Shown here in pieces: positions 9,636-23,200 of a stretch of DNA of 64,000 nucleotides. This DNA is from Helicoverpa zea (taxonomy: Eukaryota; Arthropoda; Insecta; Lepidoptera; Noctuidae). The number at the start of each line of letters is the position of its first letter. Positions within the stretch are counted from its first letter, which is position 1. Location: contig NC_061455.1 of assembly GCF_022581195.2 (NCBI RefSeq), positions 6,258,120 to 6,322,119 of the forward strand, given 5' to 3'. The position numbers and the translations under genes are program-made. The notes under the pieces are model-generated. The model was given only the letters and a program-made list of their open reading frames with translations, had not been told where the DNA came from and searched no databases.

Positions 9636-12600
9636 TACTCATATGTATAAGTTTCCTGTTCGAAGTGGGTTTTAATTTAATATTTTTTTTTACTACAACA
9701 AAAGTTATTTCCCCTAAAGATGGCAACATAACCTTTCAGTTAAGGAAGTGTAGCTTGTACAATGTTACAGCTAAATGAAGAAGCTACAGGGAAACATCAA
9801 CAAATCTTAAAATAATAAAGAGTTTTTTTGTTTGTTTGTTTTTACTTTAAAGACTCCGAAACTTCTGAACCGATTTGAAGTACTTCTTCACTGTTGGAAA
9901 GCTATACTATCCTCTTGTGACAGAGGCTATGCTATGTTTTATTTGGTAACGAAAAGTTCCCCTGACACGTTGGTGAAACCAATATTTACGGACTTGTTTT
10001 TACATCACACTTAATTCCCAATCATTAACTGAACACGAAAACTTGACACGTATTCAAAAGCTGTATTGAGTCATTGAGCGACGAAAACATTGTAAAATAT
10101 CTATAGTATCTCACATCTCGTTAAGCAATAACTTTACAAAGTTGCTAAATATACGGTTTGGTTCAACGATGACGTACCGAGAGCCTCATAAAAGTCTATA
10201 GCAGTTTTCAAACGTTTAATGGACGCCTCTCGCTCGCGTGGAATTGTATTCCAACTTTTAGCGGCAACTTTGAATTTCGTTGTGGTTTTTGTTTTAAAAG
10301 TAACTCTACTATATTTTCTTACATTTCTGTCTTTCTTAGAAGAACTTTCGTTCTGTATGAATGAATCCTTTTTAGAGCGTTCTTCTTTATTAAAGGAAAA
10401 GGCGATGCTTAGTTGTTAGTTAAATGCAAAGAGACTGAACAGATGGCATCATGATAAAATTAAAATAAGGCTTGCAGTAAAGTAAGAAAGGATTAAAACA
10501 GTCCTCTTAGATATTACAAAGGACTTGTTCAAGCGAGTTTGCAAGCTTAATGTTTCGTTTTTATTTCTTAGCAACATTGCTTTATGCTGAAAGATGCAAA
10601 AGCTTCATAAAATAATTAGTTTTCTCAATCTTTGTATTACAAAGTTGTGTTTGGCATTTACAGTTATATTCAACGGTATTGACAATAACAGTTTACATAT
10701 TATTAAACAAAATAAGCAGGAAAACGACAGCTTATATCACCCTCATACTTACTCATTACACAAAAAAAAAACTAATAATATAAAGTTCCTACGTTCCATA
10801 CATATTATAAAAAGATATCGTTAACTGCTAATTGCTTGAAAATTCTTTAAATACAGAACTACAATCTTCCCACAGTTACAGCACTGCAGGATATAATAAC
10901 TAAAACACACCTACAGAGTCAATTTAATCACGATTAACTATTACACGACTCCTACTAACGTGCCCACTGTGCAATTGTCGACCCACTACATATAATTTCC
11001 AAGTTGACGTTCACGACGCCCTTGAGAACAGATGGGGTGAATTATTTTTAGCTTAGGACTCTAAGGTGCATTGCACCTTCTTTTCTTAGCGTTGGTGAAG
11101 CGTGAGATAAATGCTAATAAATATGGTGCCAAATAAATAATTTCGTTTTGAATTCGATTTTATAGAAATTTGTTTTCGAGAACCTGGAATGAAATAGTCA
11201 ATGAAAGTAAAAGATATTATTGAAAAAAAATTTGAGAAGGATATACATAAAATATATTCATACGAGACAGGGCTGCGTTTTACCTCATTCCACCGCAAAT
11301 GTTTCTCTTTTCAATTCTTCTGGACATACCTAATCTACTAAACCAAAGTCTACAGTACTAACAAAACATTTTAACTATGCTTATAACTACCTAAGCGGTT
11401 ATTATTCCCGTCAGTCAACGTTCCTGTTATTTGGAGAATCGAGTGAAGGCTCCTTTGTATAATATCGCACGGCACCTACATACATTTGGACGTCCATTGT
11501 TTCGTTTGCAGGCGTCTCTCAGAATGAGCAGTTTGATAATCCATCAATGTACGTTGAACGAGTGACCATTGTTAGTGCAGTATGGATGTTTGATATCGCT
11601 TAAATGTAGGTATGCAGTATATGGCTGAACTGTCAAATGGATAATTGAAACCTTACTTTTATGCAGACGTAAGACTCCTTTCAAGCTAAAATGTCTGAAT
11701 CGGAAAAAAAACCCAATTTTGGTGATATTATACAATATGCAAAGATATATTTCCTTGCGGACTAGGTTAGTATATATTTGGATATTCGAAGTAGTTCGTA
11801 GTTGACAAAGAAGAACAGACGAAGTTGGTCAAAATCTAGTCTAAATTAAGTAATACAGCAAAAGTTACGAGATAATCGCAAAGAAATTGTCGCCCCAATT
11901 CTTCGGATTATGTCAATTTGTACGGAAAATATTCACTTACTATTTTGAATCGAAAAATCGTCCAATTAAAACTACATTTTCACGGAAAACCTTACGAAAA
12001 ATTCAATCGCTAAACTGAAAGCTTATTAATTGTGGCCACACGTTGTTTCAGTGTACCGTATGTTGGTAGGAAATTACGCAATAAGGCTTTACCAATAAGA
12101 AAATATAAACAATGCATGGAACAGAAGCTCCCTATAAATCCAATATCACAAAAGACATTATCAGGCGGCGAACGCCCCCACGCCACTGAATGTTGATCGT
12201 AAAAAAGTGATAGGTATAGCCGATAAAATTATAATCATTTTTGTATATGTACTATGGCATTTGCTCGTCAAATTTTATTACTAGCCAGCTTAATATCTGT
12301 TAACGAGGTTCCTCGAATCTTTTTATGCCGAGACGGAGTAATATTGAAAGTTATTATCGTCGTTATAATAGTAAAAATATAAGTAGATGGTATTGAGTTA
12401 CTGCCTATTATTTAACTCTATATTTTAAGTGTGTTTTATTAATATAGTTTTGATGAGATTCTTATTTGCTATGCTGTACATTAAGTTATACTGAGAACGC
12501 AAAAACCGCTTACTTAGCATAGGTAATGTATTAACATTAAACATAATTTACACAAAAGCACGAATACTATTACAATATTATAATAGCGTAGGTTTTTCAA

Positions 12601-13074
12601 CAATCCTCAAAGTAAAAGGCTATATGGGCAAGCAGCGATAAAGCCGATATCTTTGTCGAGTTTAGATACGTACTCATGTAATAGCGAGCTCCAAGTTGTA
12701 AAGAGAGCAACGTCGAAAGCAATAAAATGACCGATAAAATTGGTTCGCCGTCCAAAAGAGGAAACTTTGCATACGAAAAGTACCTACAAACGAACATTAT
12801 GTACTTTATATACGTACATGGAAATGTTAATGCTCAATTTGAATCGAGCACTCATACTGAAATGTATTTTGTTTCAATTTGACGTCCACACCTGTCGCTT
12901 TAACATGGTTTTGGAAACAATTTGTAAATAAATTGTGCAACACTAAAAACTGTTTAAATAACAATATCATTACACGCTATAATTATTGTAGGTACTCAAT
13001 ACACTCAATGTCGACATTCTCGATTTGTGTTGTAATGTTTTATCTGTGTTAACTAGGTTTGAATGCAGGGTTGT
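9636..13074. other. no gene; one probable Helitron-like fragment
   Basis: At about 9820-9990 a GTTTGTTTGTTT run is followed by a 'cgaaacttctgaaccgatttgaag' type sequence. I associate this wording with the 5' parts of dispersed lepidopteran elements, and a related wording occurs near 51850. The rest is AT-rich with only chance frames. Confidence 0.4.
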
Positions 13075-13081
13075 TTGTTTT

Positions 13082-13331
13082 ATTTATGCCGGACCGCCGA
13101 ACCTGAGGTCCCGGGTTCGATTCCCGGTTCGGTCGACATTTGTGTGATGAGCATGCTTGTTGGCCGTGGTCTGGGTGTTACAATATGTATTTATAAATAT
13201 GTATATATGTAGCTACATGTAGTTTATCAGTTGTGTTAGCACCCATAACACAAGTTAATAAATAACTTACCATGGGGCTAACCGACCGTGTGTGAAAAAG
13301 GTGTCCCGACATTATAAAAAAAAAAAAAAAA
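13082..13331 (+). mobile_element. tRNA-derived SINE with poly-A tail
   Basis: A polymerase III B-box (GGTTCGATTCC, 13114-13124) sits in a T-arm-like stem (CCCGG/CCGGG type), followed by about 190 bases of body and a 16-base A-run at 13316-13331. The tail wording (ccatggggctaaccgaccgtg…gtgtcccgac) matches my memory of common lepidopteran SINEs. The A-box side is weak, so the copy may be 5'-truncated. No clear target duplication is seen. It encodes nothing and needs LINE machinery to move. Confidence 0.75.
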
Positions 13332-15240
13332 TTAACAATAATATTTTCAGCCAACGCTCAGTTGTTCATCAACTTATAGCAATGGCAACTCTTTCCAGAA
13401 GAAACTTTTCTGATTTAATTTCTATTCCACTCCATTTCCACAAGATATACTCAGATAAACTTATTTAAACTACTTTTATACTGCAAATAACTTATTTGCC
13501 GTTTAGTAGAAGATAACTCAAACAACAAAGGCAATTCAAAAGATAACACAAACAAAACATTTCTTTATGAAAAGTTCAGATCAGCGAAGCGTTCAGTAGC
13601 ATAATTCACATTAATAACCAAACCAATTTAAATACAAAACCAATAAACAATTAAAATTTCTCAATTCTCATAAATAAAAGATAAGAATAAAATATAGATA
13701 GGTGGTCAGTATTTACAGCGTAAATCCACTCTGGTATCGTTTAAAATGAACGTTCGATAAAGACAATAAATTGGTATAGGAGCGGGCACAAAATAAAATT
13801 AAAACACGGTGTACATGCACTGAATCATGGGGTCAAGTGACCGTCCCCCGAGGATTTGGCAACCGATACATGACTGTGCACTTAGGGACCGGCCTATCTA
13901 GTCGCAGCTATTGCCGCTGATGTGATAATAGCCTTATATCTTATCGGAGTGCGATTGATGCGCTTATGAATAGCGGTATTATTGAAATGTCTTAATTCAA
14001 TAACCCCCTTTTTATGGCGTGAGAGTCATTTTCCCAATCGTTTATGCCTAACATCGTCTTGGAAATAAAATTTTGGAGCCGAATCCCTTGCAAATTATTG
14101 GAATAAGCAATTGAGGAGGTGTACCATCGTATACTAGGTACTTACTAACAAAGTCCAAATTCGATTCCGAAAAATCCTTTATATGTAGAAAGCTACATTA
14201 TTTCAATGAGTGGCTTTAACACGTGGCTCTGTTGATATGGTAGCCACTCAGTTCCCTGGGGGTGGCTTCCTGTCTAACTATAAGATGCGGTTGTTTAGGT
14301 TAGAGTGGTTGCCAAACTTTTGGGCTTCTGATTTCGTAACAAACTAGTACCGATTGTTTACCATATTCCCTTAGGCATGAATTATAATCAGCTTTAATTA
14401 TTTTCTGTAAAATATTATTCTTTTCTTCGAAGTGGATCGACTCACTTCCTTCACTTGTTTCAGAGAAATCATATTAGGAAACATTTTAAGGGGAAAAGGA
14501 AAAACTAATGCTTAATTATGGGTATAGGTAGGTTTAATTGTATTATTACTCTCGAGGTAGCTTGACTTTTAGATATACATCAATATGTTCCAACATTACC
14601 TGTTAATCAATTAAGTGCACATTACAAGAACACATCAAGATTAACCTCAATTCATGAAAGCCAGGGAAGACGGCACAATTAAGTGGAAACATCTCTAATA
14701 TTTGGAGAAGTACTCGTACATTAGTGGAGCATACTCTTGATATCAATAAGCTAAGAGCCATTTACTTACTGTTCGACGGCGTACTTCTCAACCTCGTTCC
14801 GACTCGATCCATAGAGAATAACGTGGTGATCGCTACTTATTGGGAGCTGTAATCATTTGGCAATGTAACGTCATTGTATTAAAATTATTGAAGCTTCATT
14901 TAGAACTTTCAGAAAGCCTACTTGACTATTATTTTGGCACTGTTGGGTAAGCATATAGTTAAAGAGTTGGCTGTGGTTAAACTACGTATATATAAGATGC
15001 TTTAATATTATTGTGGTGAGTTTGATTTCCGTCTGTCAACTTTTTTTTTTAACTTTCTCTTATGAAATTCAAAAGGGAGTGACATAACGTGAGCGATACG
15101 TGAAACAAGAATAATTTATACCTATATTTATTTGATGATTTCGTAAATACTTTAACGGAAATCGTGTACATTTTGTCAATGAGATCTCAAATTATTTATT
15201 TAAAATTGTATTGTTTAATTATGTGAGTATCCTTCAGTTT
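13332..15240. other. no gene seen
   Basis: A 9-bp inverted repeat (TGAGTGGCT near 14199 and AGCCACTCA near 14242) is the only structure noted. The segment 13800-13960 is GC-richer and free of long frames. Confidence 0.45.
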
Positions 15241-15252
15241 GCCTTTGATTGT
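15241..15252 (+). repeat. target-site duplication of the RTE LINE, left copy
   Basis: GCCTTTGATTGT here is repeated exactly at 17268-17279, bracketing the LINE. Confidence 0.9.
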
Positions 15253-17267
15253 CATCATCAGCCTATCGCAGTCCACTGCTGGACATAGGCCTCTCCAAGT
15301 GCACGCCACTGAGATCGATTTTCGGCTTCTCGCATCCAGCTCCTGCCAGCCGTCTTGCGCAAGTCATCACTCCACCGTGCCTGAGGACGTCCTACACTAC
15401 GTTTGCCGAGGCGCGGTCTCCACTCTAGAACTCGTTTACCCCAACGGTTATCGGTTCTTCGGCTAATATGGCCAGCCCACTGCCACTTCAGCTTGCTGAT
15501 TCGATAGGCTATGTCGATGACCTTGGTTCTCTGACGGATTACCTCATTTCTGATGCGATCCCTCAGAGAAACGCCGAGCATAGCCCTTTCCATAGCCCGC
15601 TGAGCGACTTTAAACTTGTGGACCAGCCGTACCGTCAGTGTCCACGTTTCGGCTCCGTAAGTCATGACAGGTAGGACGCACTGATTAAAGACTTTTGTCT
15701 TTAGGCACTGTGGGATCGACGATGTTAGGACTCGACGTAGCTTCCCAAATGCAGCCCAACCCAACTGAATTCTCCTATTCACCTCGTCCTCAAAGTTGTT
15801 TCTACCTAACTGCAATGTCTGCCCGAGGTATACATATTTCCGAACAACTTCGAGAACGGCGCCGTGTATCGCAATCGGTTCCGGTAGAACATGTTCATTG
15901 AACATGACCTTGGTTTTGTCCAAGTTCATCCGTAGGCCGATGCGTAGAGAAGATTCAGCCAGGTCGTTCAGCATCTGTTGTAGGTCCTGCAGCGTTTCCG
16001 CCATGATGACGATATCGTCAGCAAATCGCAAGTGAGAGATGTGTTCGCCATTGATGTTGATGCCGCGTCCTTTCCAGTTCAGCGTTTTGAACATATCCTC
16101 CATTGCATTAGTGAACAGTTTCGGGGAAATAACATCCCCTTGTCTCACTCCTCGATGCAACGGTATGGGCCTTGTTTGCTGATTCTGTACTTGGACGGAC
16201 ATTGTAGCGGCTTCGTAGAGACATCTCATCACTTGGATGTATCGCCAATCTACTTGACAACGCTGCAGGGACTCCAGAACAGACCAGATTTCAACCGAGT
16301 CAAAGGCCTTCTCATAGTCCACAAATGCTAGACACAGGGGCTGATTATACTCTTCGGTCTTCTGTATAATCTGCCGCACTGTGTGGATGTGGTCTATAGT
16401 GCCGTATCCGCTCCGAAACCCAGCCTGCTCCGGTGGTTGGAATTCGTCGAGTCTTCGCGCAAGTCGGTTCGTGATCACTCTTGAGAACAGCTTATATACG
16501 TGGCTTAGGAGGGAAATGGGTCGATAGTTCTTCAACTGGGTTTTGTCTCCCTTTTTGAAGAACAGGACGACAACACTCCTACTCCACGCCTCTGGAGTTC
16601 TCCCTTCAAACAGGACGGCATTAAAAAGCTTCTGGAGCTCCCCCAGTACGGGCTTACCTCCTGCTTTTAAAAGCTCTGTTGTAATGCCATCCTCGCCAGG
16701 GGCTTTTCCATTTTTGAGCTGTCTCAGAGCGATCTCGATTTCGCCACTGCTGACTTCTGGCAGGTCTTCGGTGAAATGGCGTGTTAATGTGGCTCTAGAA
16801 TCCTCATTTCCGGGATCAGGTCGAGATGCATGCGATGCGTATAACCGGCCATAGAAATTTTCCACTTCCGAAAGGACTGCCGGCACCGAAGAAACGACTT
16901 CTCCACTTGTTGTGGTCAGCTTCGTCAAGTGGCTTCTTCCAAGAGATTGTACGAACACCTTTGACCCCCGATTCAGCTCAATTGCTCTTTCAATGTCAAG
17001 AGTATTGGAGCACCGGAGGTCGCGTCGTACGTGCTTGTTGATCTCTTGGTTTAGAGCCCGCTTAGCTGACGAAGTGACAGGCGGGTTTTCACGTCGTTTC
17101 TTCATAAGCCCTAATGTCTCTTCCGAAAGCTTTGATTTCTTGCCCTTACGCTGCATGTTACAGAATCTCGAACCTTCCTCCCTGAGGATCCGAACCACAT
17201 ATTCGTGGTTCTGGTTAACGTCTGTTGTGGTTTCCACGGCGGCAAATCGGTTCTCCAGATTTAACTG
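15253..17267 (-). mobile_element. RTE-clade non-LTR retrotransposon, 5'-truncated, young
   Basis: A 2015-base insertion lies between perfect 12-bp target duplications. On the minus strand it starts inside the open reading frame at CAG (17265-17267) and ends with TGATGATG, the simple-repeat tail usual for RTE elements. The endonuclease half of the polyprotein is missing, the usual result of incomplete target-primed reverse transcription. The remaining frame has no stop or frameshift, so the insertion is recent. It could not move itself without the endonuclease. Confidence 0.92.
15258..17267 (-). CDS. RTE LINE polyprotein, reverse transcriptase part (5'-truncated)
   Basis: The product is an RNA-directed DNA polymerase that copies LINE RNA at a nicked target. 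Numbering from the GTG codon at 17237, the RT spans roughly residues 175-480. The NYRPISLL block lies near 237-244, motif A has the catalytic Asp307 (FVDYEKAFD), and motif C is FADD with Asp407 and Asp408. The C-terminal third ends with the GRPQARWSDDLR…W segment usual in insect RTE proteins. GTG 17237 is not a true start: the frame is open ten codons further, to the 5' end of the insertion, and the first in-frame ATG codes residue 28. Complete RTE proteins carry an AP-endonuclease N-terminal to this part, which is absent. The TGA stop (15258-15260) lies only five bases from the element's 3' end. Confidence 0.92.
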   Translation of the reverse strand, partial: QLNLENRFAAVETTTDVNQNHEYVVRILREEGSRFCNMQRKGKKSKLSEETLGLMKKRRENPPVTSSAKRALNQEINKHVRRDLRCSNTLDIERAIELNRGSKVFVQSLGRSHLTKLTTTSGEVVSSVPAVLSEVENFYGRLYASHASRPDPGNEDSRATLTRHFTEDLPEVSSGEIEIALRQLKNGKAPGEDGITTELLKAGGKPVLGELQKLFNAVLFEGRTPEAWSRSVVVLFFKKGDKTQLKNYRPISLLSHVYKLFSRVITNRLARRLDEFQPPEQAGFRSGYGTIDHIHTVRQIIQKTEEYNQPLCLAFVDYEKAFDSVEIWSVLESLQRCQVDWRYIQVMRCLYEAATMSVQVQNQQTRPIPLHRGVRQGDVISPKLFTNAMEDMFKTLNWKGRGININGEHISHLRFADDIVIMAETLQDLQQMLNDLAESSLRIGLRMNLDKTKVMFNEHVLPEPIAIHGAVLEVVRKYVYLGQTLQLGRNNFEDEVNRRIQLGWAAFGKLRRVLTSSIPQCLKTKVFNQCVLPVMTYGAETWTLTVRLVHKFKVAQRAMERAMLGVSLRDRIRNEVIRQRTKVIDIAYRISKLKWQWAGHISRRTDNRWGKRVLEWRPRLGKRSVGRPQARWSDDLRKTAGRSWMREAENRSQWRALGEAYVQQWTAIG

Positions 17268-17279
17268 GCCTTTGATTGT
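17268..17279 (+). repeat. target-site duplication of the RTE LINE, right copy
   Basis: It is an exact copy of 15241-15252. The next base on each side differs, so the duplication is 12 bp. Confidence 0.9.
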
Positions 17280-20200
17280 ATCATAATGTTATTAATTGGG
17301 AACGTGGTCAATTCCTACGAATACACTAATTGATGGTTTTTTGTATACAAACCAATACGACTGCACTTATCGTGCTCTTAATTAAAGTATTATTTTAATA
17401 AAATGCAATTTGTTGCATTTCATTTGATTAATTAAGGGTTTCTTTGAATATCTTGGCAACGATTTCATTGTTCGGGGAATAATGTTATCAATATTTTGAA
17501 TATTCGTACCCTAACGTTATGTTAGCTTGCGGAGTATTTTATATTCTGCGAATTTGCAGCCCATATTATGATGGTATGGTTCATAAAATGAGCATACCCG
17601 TAGACTTTTTAGACTATTTTGTAACAAAACATAGAATTAATGGTAAGTAGCAAAATCAATAACATTTAGGAAAATAATGAGGCGGCAAAATTTTCCATTA
17701 TTTACGTAGGCCGAGACACTTACATTCACAATCCCTTCCTGTTTTCTCTGTTCGTTTTACAAATCCTGCTAATAGTATATTAGGTATTCTGGTCACGACT
17801 TTCCTCTATTACAAGGTACAAATACAAAGTGACAATCTAAAAACAAAACGTCTGTAAACTGTAACCCTGAAATTGAAACCAAATAGAGCGAGCGATCTAA
17901 TAATACTTTTGCTAAATAATGGGTAGGTTAGGTAGGATTGTATTTGTGAAAATAATGTTAAACCTGAAACATGTTCTTTGTTAAAAAATATTGATTGTCC
18001 AACACTTAAGTATTTTCTCTCTCTTTCTTATCTTTGTTTATCTTTGTTAGTTCATCATATTTTTTGTAGAGTAACGAATACAATAAGAATGTTATATGAC
18101 AGATTGGCAGCTACATTCATAAGTATGAAAATAAATAACAAACCTCAAAAAATAAGGTATTAAAATATCCTGATACAATACGTCATGTTTACGCCAGTCC
18201 TATTATAGTGGTGTGCGGCGGAGCTTCAAAGCGTCCATTTTAAATGCAAATAATGTTCGTTTCAATGTCCAGGCAGGTCTCCATTAAAATTTAATTCAAA
18301 TCCTTTGAACAGATACTGATGCTTAGCCAACCAATGTTCCGCTGTCTGTTGGAATTCCTAATTAAAGGAAAGCCAGAAAAGTAATGAAGAATCTGTCACA
18401 TGTTTAATTTATTATTCCTCGCGTCTTTTTAAATATTCATAGTTGTTAACTGATACGCAACATACGAAAGTGGTCGCAATTCTATGCGTATTTTTTCAGT
18501 TTATCGCATGAAAAAATACATATCGCCGTCATGTGTAAAAATTCCAGAAATCCATTTGTTGAGTGAGTTAATCAGATTTTTGGCTTTAAAATAGAATCCA
18601 TTGAAAGCAATCCGTTTGGGAATCGATTTTGGCAGACAGAGATAACTTTACGTATGTAAAATTCGGTCCTTTCCGGACAGGAATTGAACGGTATTAGGTC
18701 CTACATTAAAATTGATTGCACGTGTCCATATCCTTTTTGGGGACTCATTTTCTATAATATAAAAGGAAATGGGTCCAACCGTATTGAACTCCGTCTTTGT
18801 TTCTTACTAGGAAAAACAAAACTAGTCTAAAGCGACTTTTTATACTGATGGTTTGGGTTTCAATTTTTTTCTATAGAGTAGGAAGACTTTTCAGTCCATT
18901 ATTTTCTTTCTTACTCTTTTCCGTATTCCTGTCTATTGATATCTGTAAAAAATGGTTTCAAGTAATTTCAAATAAACTTGATCACGATAGCAATTATTCG
19001 TAAGCACCAGTTGCGAATCAGAGTTATATTCCTGTGTTAATTATATTATTCTTTTTGAGTCAAACCAACGGCCAACTTGTGAACATTTTTATGCGTTTAC
19101 GTAAAATGACTTTAACATTCCTTTTAAACCCCGACACGAAAACAATAAGGTGTTACAACTAAACAGTACAATAATATAAACAATGACACTACTAAATTGT
19201 CTAATAAACAGCTGTCTCATAACATAATACAAACATGCACGTTTGCCCTAGCCTCACAACCCGACATTGCTCTGAAATGCAATACTGTGGTTCAATTACA
19301 TGATATATTTCATGTAGTTGTCATGAATCGCGTCTGCTCTTTGAGCTATGATCTACTATTGTGTATTTCTAGTGTTTCGCTCCGTCAAATGGAGCTTCAT
19401 CTAACAATTATTAAAGCTGCTTATGTGTGATGTGAAATTAATTTCTAAATAGGTTGTGAAATATTCTGACAATGTTTCTGTTTGGCACAATGTCTGATTT
19501 TATGTAATACTTATGTTGGTAATGGTTTATCAGATTTTGGAATCAAGGTTTTGGTAAGACTGGGTTATTATAATATTTTGGAGGTTTGTCAAATCCAAAA
19601 ATCGAATAATAAGCACTAAGGTAAAAAGCGATGGCCGCGCGTGCTATCAGAAATCTGGCAAGACCTAGGAAGACTTCATTTTTAATAGGTAGGATGTGAT
19701 ATGTAATATGCATAGAGGTTGAACGGAATTATTTTTTTGCGTGGCTGTTCCAAATCTGACACTACCTTAATAAGAAACTTTGAGGCAGCAATCTTCTGAC
19801 AGCAAGATTTTTAGTACAGAAAAAAATACACAAGAATGTTTTTGGAAGCGTAGAGAAGGATTCTTCTTCAAAAATGCATGACACGTCTATTTCGTACATA
19901 CTCGTACATTGTACAAGTTTAAGCGTATGCGGAAAATGTAAAAGACTTTCACCTGTCAAAAAATATTTCCTTGTTTTATTTTGTTGTAGCGAATTGAAAA
20001 TTGAACATAACATGCCTTCAGTGTTCTGTTCAATTTGTTTGACAAAGTGATCGAAAGCCTCTGCCGTGTTCGATTTCGAATCACAATTTCACCTGTTATT
20101 GGCATCGACAAGTGGAGTTTATGTCGCCGCAGGCACTTGAGGGTAAAATAACATTATACATTTAAAGTAGAGCATTAGACAGCTGTGAATACAAATGTAT

Positions 20201-23200
20201 AATAATATACTTGCTTTGTGGGTTAGGTACCTACTCTGAAATATAACGCGTTTGCTCAATATAACTATCCGCAATTATTGCAGGGAAAAAAATATTTTTT
20301 AAGTTACAATTATAATACCTTCTTATGAGAAAAGGTCAGCAGGTAATTTTGAAGTATGGAAGATAAATACAACATGTTGCGCCAACCTCAACAAAAATAG
20401 TAATAAGATCAGACTGATCAGTAAATAATAAACACAATTATTCTACTTGAAAATAAAAACAATAACACTCTTGGCTAACAAGTAGAACCTTCAATCAAAT
20501 TCTCAGTAATAGTGCTCACAGACGATATTATTATACCACATAACCAACACAGTAATCATAGTACATTTAATCATACTTTAAATGGAAATTCTATTACGTA
20601 GAGTTAATAATGTTGATGGCAGAGATACTAATCTAAGGCTGCCTACTGAAAGCAATAAGCTTATTGACATCGGTCATCGAACAAAGTTTTGTAATAATAC
20701 TGGTTTCTAAGTAATATTCTGTTCGACTAGATTTTAGCTTGGTTTTTTCTTTCTTTGAATTTTTATATACAAATTTTGGTTTTTTACTTTTTGAAGAACA
20801 TTTTTAGTCACGCAGTTTTTTGTTGTGAATTAAATAATCTCTACAAGTAATTTTTAAATCATTGTCATTATCTATGTACAACAGTATACTCCAAATTAAA
20901 ACTGTGAACTGTGTCACGTTTCACTTCGATCATGAAGCATATAGGAAAGTATATAAGAGAGTTTATACGGGTACAGCATAAAGGAGTTAGAGATCTCTCT
21001 CAGTGTATTTATGTATGGGAGTACATAAGTAATTTCCACGCCATTAGTAAAACGCAGGAAAAGCTGGTAGTTAAAGAAAGATTCAACCAACCAGAAAATA
21101 ATAGCAACTCAACATCAACACTATTCCAGTTGAACAGATTAATTCCTCGCTTATTTTTTTGTTGAACACCGAAGCAAAAGTTGCCCTCAACCCACTCCAC
21201 ACTCCAATAAGGATGGAGTGTCGGGTGAGTGAAACTTTAACAGCTATGAGTACTAAAACTGCTCCAACGAGAAGCATTATCAATCGAGATTATGTGAATA
21301 TAACACTCAAATCAATGGCTTAACGGTTAAAGGTTTTATTGGAGAACAATTATTCTTTGTAATCTGGGTTTTTGCTCGATGAATGGGCAATATGGCTTGG
21401 GAAGTGAATCCATATATTTGGTGAACGGTTTGAGGAAAATGAGTGTGGTGCTAAGTGATGTTATTGTTCTTGGATGATTGCTCGCTTTAAAAAAAGTGTC
21501 ATTGTCATTCCGCAGTTAACTGTCACTAACAAAGTTTTCGCTAGTAATATAATTCTCAAATGGGAGTAGGTACCTCATTCGCCTGAACAATAATTCCATC
21601 ATTTTTCTTCTCTGTAGGTACAGTTTACATATGCTATGAAAGATACATTACAGAATCGATACGCCGATATCGATGAATCGAGTCTACCGACTACATTCAC
21701 AAAGATAGTATAAAATCCCATAATTCCACATTCAAGAAAATCAAAATAAAACATCATCAATCGATTATGAAAAAAAAAAAATAGTTCCAATCAACTCGAT
21801 CTTCCCAAATAGACTTGTAAAACAGAGCTACAGTTGCTTTTCAGCAATCGTTTTAAGTTCAAACGAAAAATATCTCGATTTAACTTCAGTAGTAGCCGTC
21901 TAACAAGCGATCTGTGCCCGACAGTGACGACCCGGACAAAAGGAAAGTAGCTTATGTTCTGCAGTTGGCACACCTGTAAGGTCCAAATGGACATGTTTTG
22001 AAACAAGGTGATCATGTCTCTGGAACTCTGTAGCTAAGACAAACGACTTTTCTTTTGTTACAGTTTTAAAGGGTGCATTTTATTCGGTTTTAGCGATAGG
22101 TTTTTGTTAAATGTTATTGGCTTAATGATGGATATAATGTTGTGTAGGCAACTATTCATTTGTATTTTTTGAAGCCTTAAACTAAAATTAAAACGTTAAA
22201 AATAGCAAACAAAAACAATTAGACTTAAGGAAAAAAATATTGGAAGTCGATTTAAGATATCAGTCGACTACATAAATGTTAATGCATGGCTGACAGATAT
22301 TTTTTATGCTGTCCGTATTATAGACGTTTGTCCTTTTTAAAGGTCAAATGCGAGGTATAGAGACAGAAACGTGAACAGTTTTTTCGGGGATACTCCGAAT
22401 ATGTCACACTCCTGTAACGAGATAAAATTGAAAAAGGATCTTCCTGATACGTTTAGGTACTTAAGTATAACAGCTTATCCAATAACGATAATTATAGAGT
22501 TAGAGCTTTATTAAGTTAAACTTGTTTATAAACTTTCTATAACAGGACAGAAAGCTAGCACTTGGTCCATCCTGGGAGTCAAACTCTGAACTATACTTTA
22601 TCAAGGCAATCTATATTTTTCATAAAAACAAAACATATAAAAAAACACCACCCTTACGCCTGATTTTAGTATCTTATAACTTCGAAACAAGAATCGAACA
22701 CACGACGTATACTTTTAGTACCTATATTTTACCGTGATTTACCTTATTTCGGAATAGCCGTGTGAAAAGTTCTAGAATAACGTTACCTTTAAGTGAAGGA
22801 TAACATCGTAACACTAATCAAGTCATCTCAATTCGCACTTGACTGCTGCTTCTTTTATTCATAAGAACTCCCACGTTAACATCTGATCAAGGGTTCTACG
22901 CCAAATTCTCATTACTTGAGCCAGATCAACTAGACCGCGTTCAAATCTCATTTGTTTTATGAATTTAATATTTATTATTTCTTTTACGCTTAATTTTATA
23001 GAAAAAATATTTACAATTAAGGTATTTATGATTCTTTAATATTTATTTATAGCTGTTTCCTTTGGTTCTAGGATCTACTCTCCGCACTCGGATTAAAAAA
23101 TTGTCTTTGTCCTTGGTCTGCTTTGTTGCTCTAGACTACAAGCTGTTTAAATGTATTCAGTACTATTTAAATGTCTACTATTCGCGTAAGTGTCAGAAAT

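Noticed and set aside
13100..13135. tRNA gene suggested by a perfect B-box
   Set aside because: No complete cloverleaf or acceptor stem can be formed, and the sequence continues into a SINE body with a poly-A tail.
14199..14250. 9-bp inverted repeat TGAGTGGCT/AGCCACTCA
   Set aside because: An arm this short with a ~34-base loop is expected by chance in a window this size.
15239..17286. Many plus-strand open frames of 60-124 codons across this interval
   Set aside because: They are antisense shadows of the long reverse transcriptase frame, which has recognisable domains.
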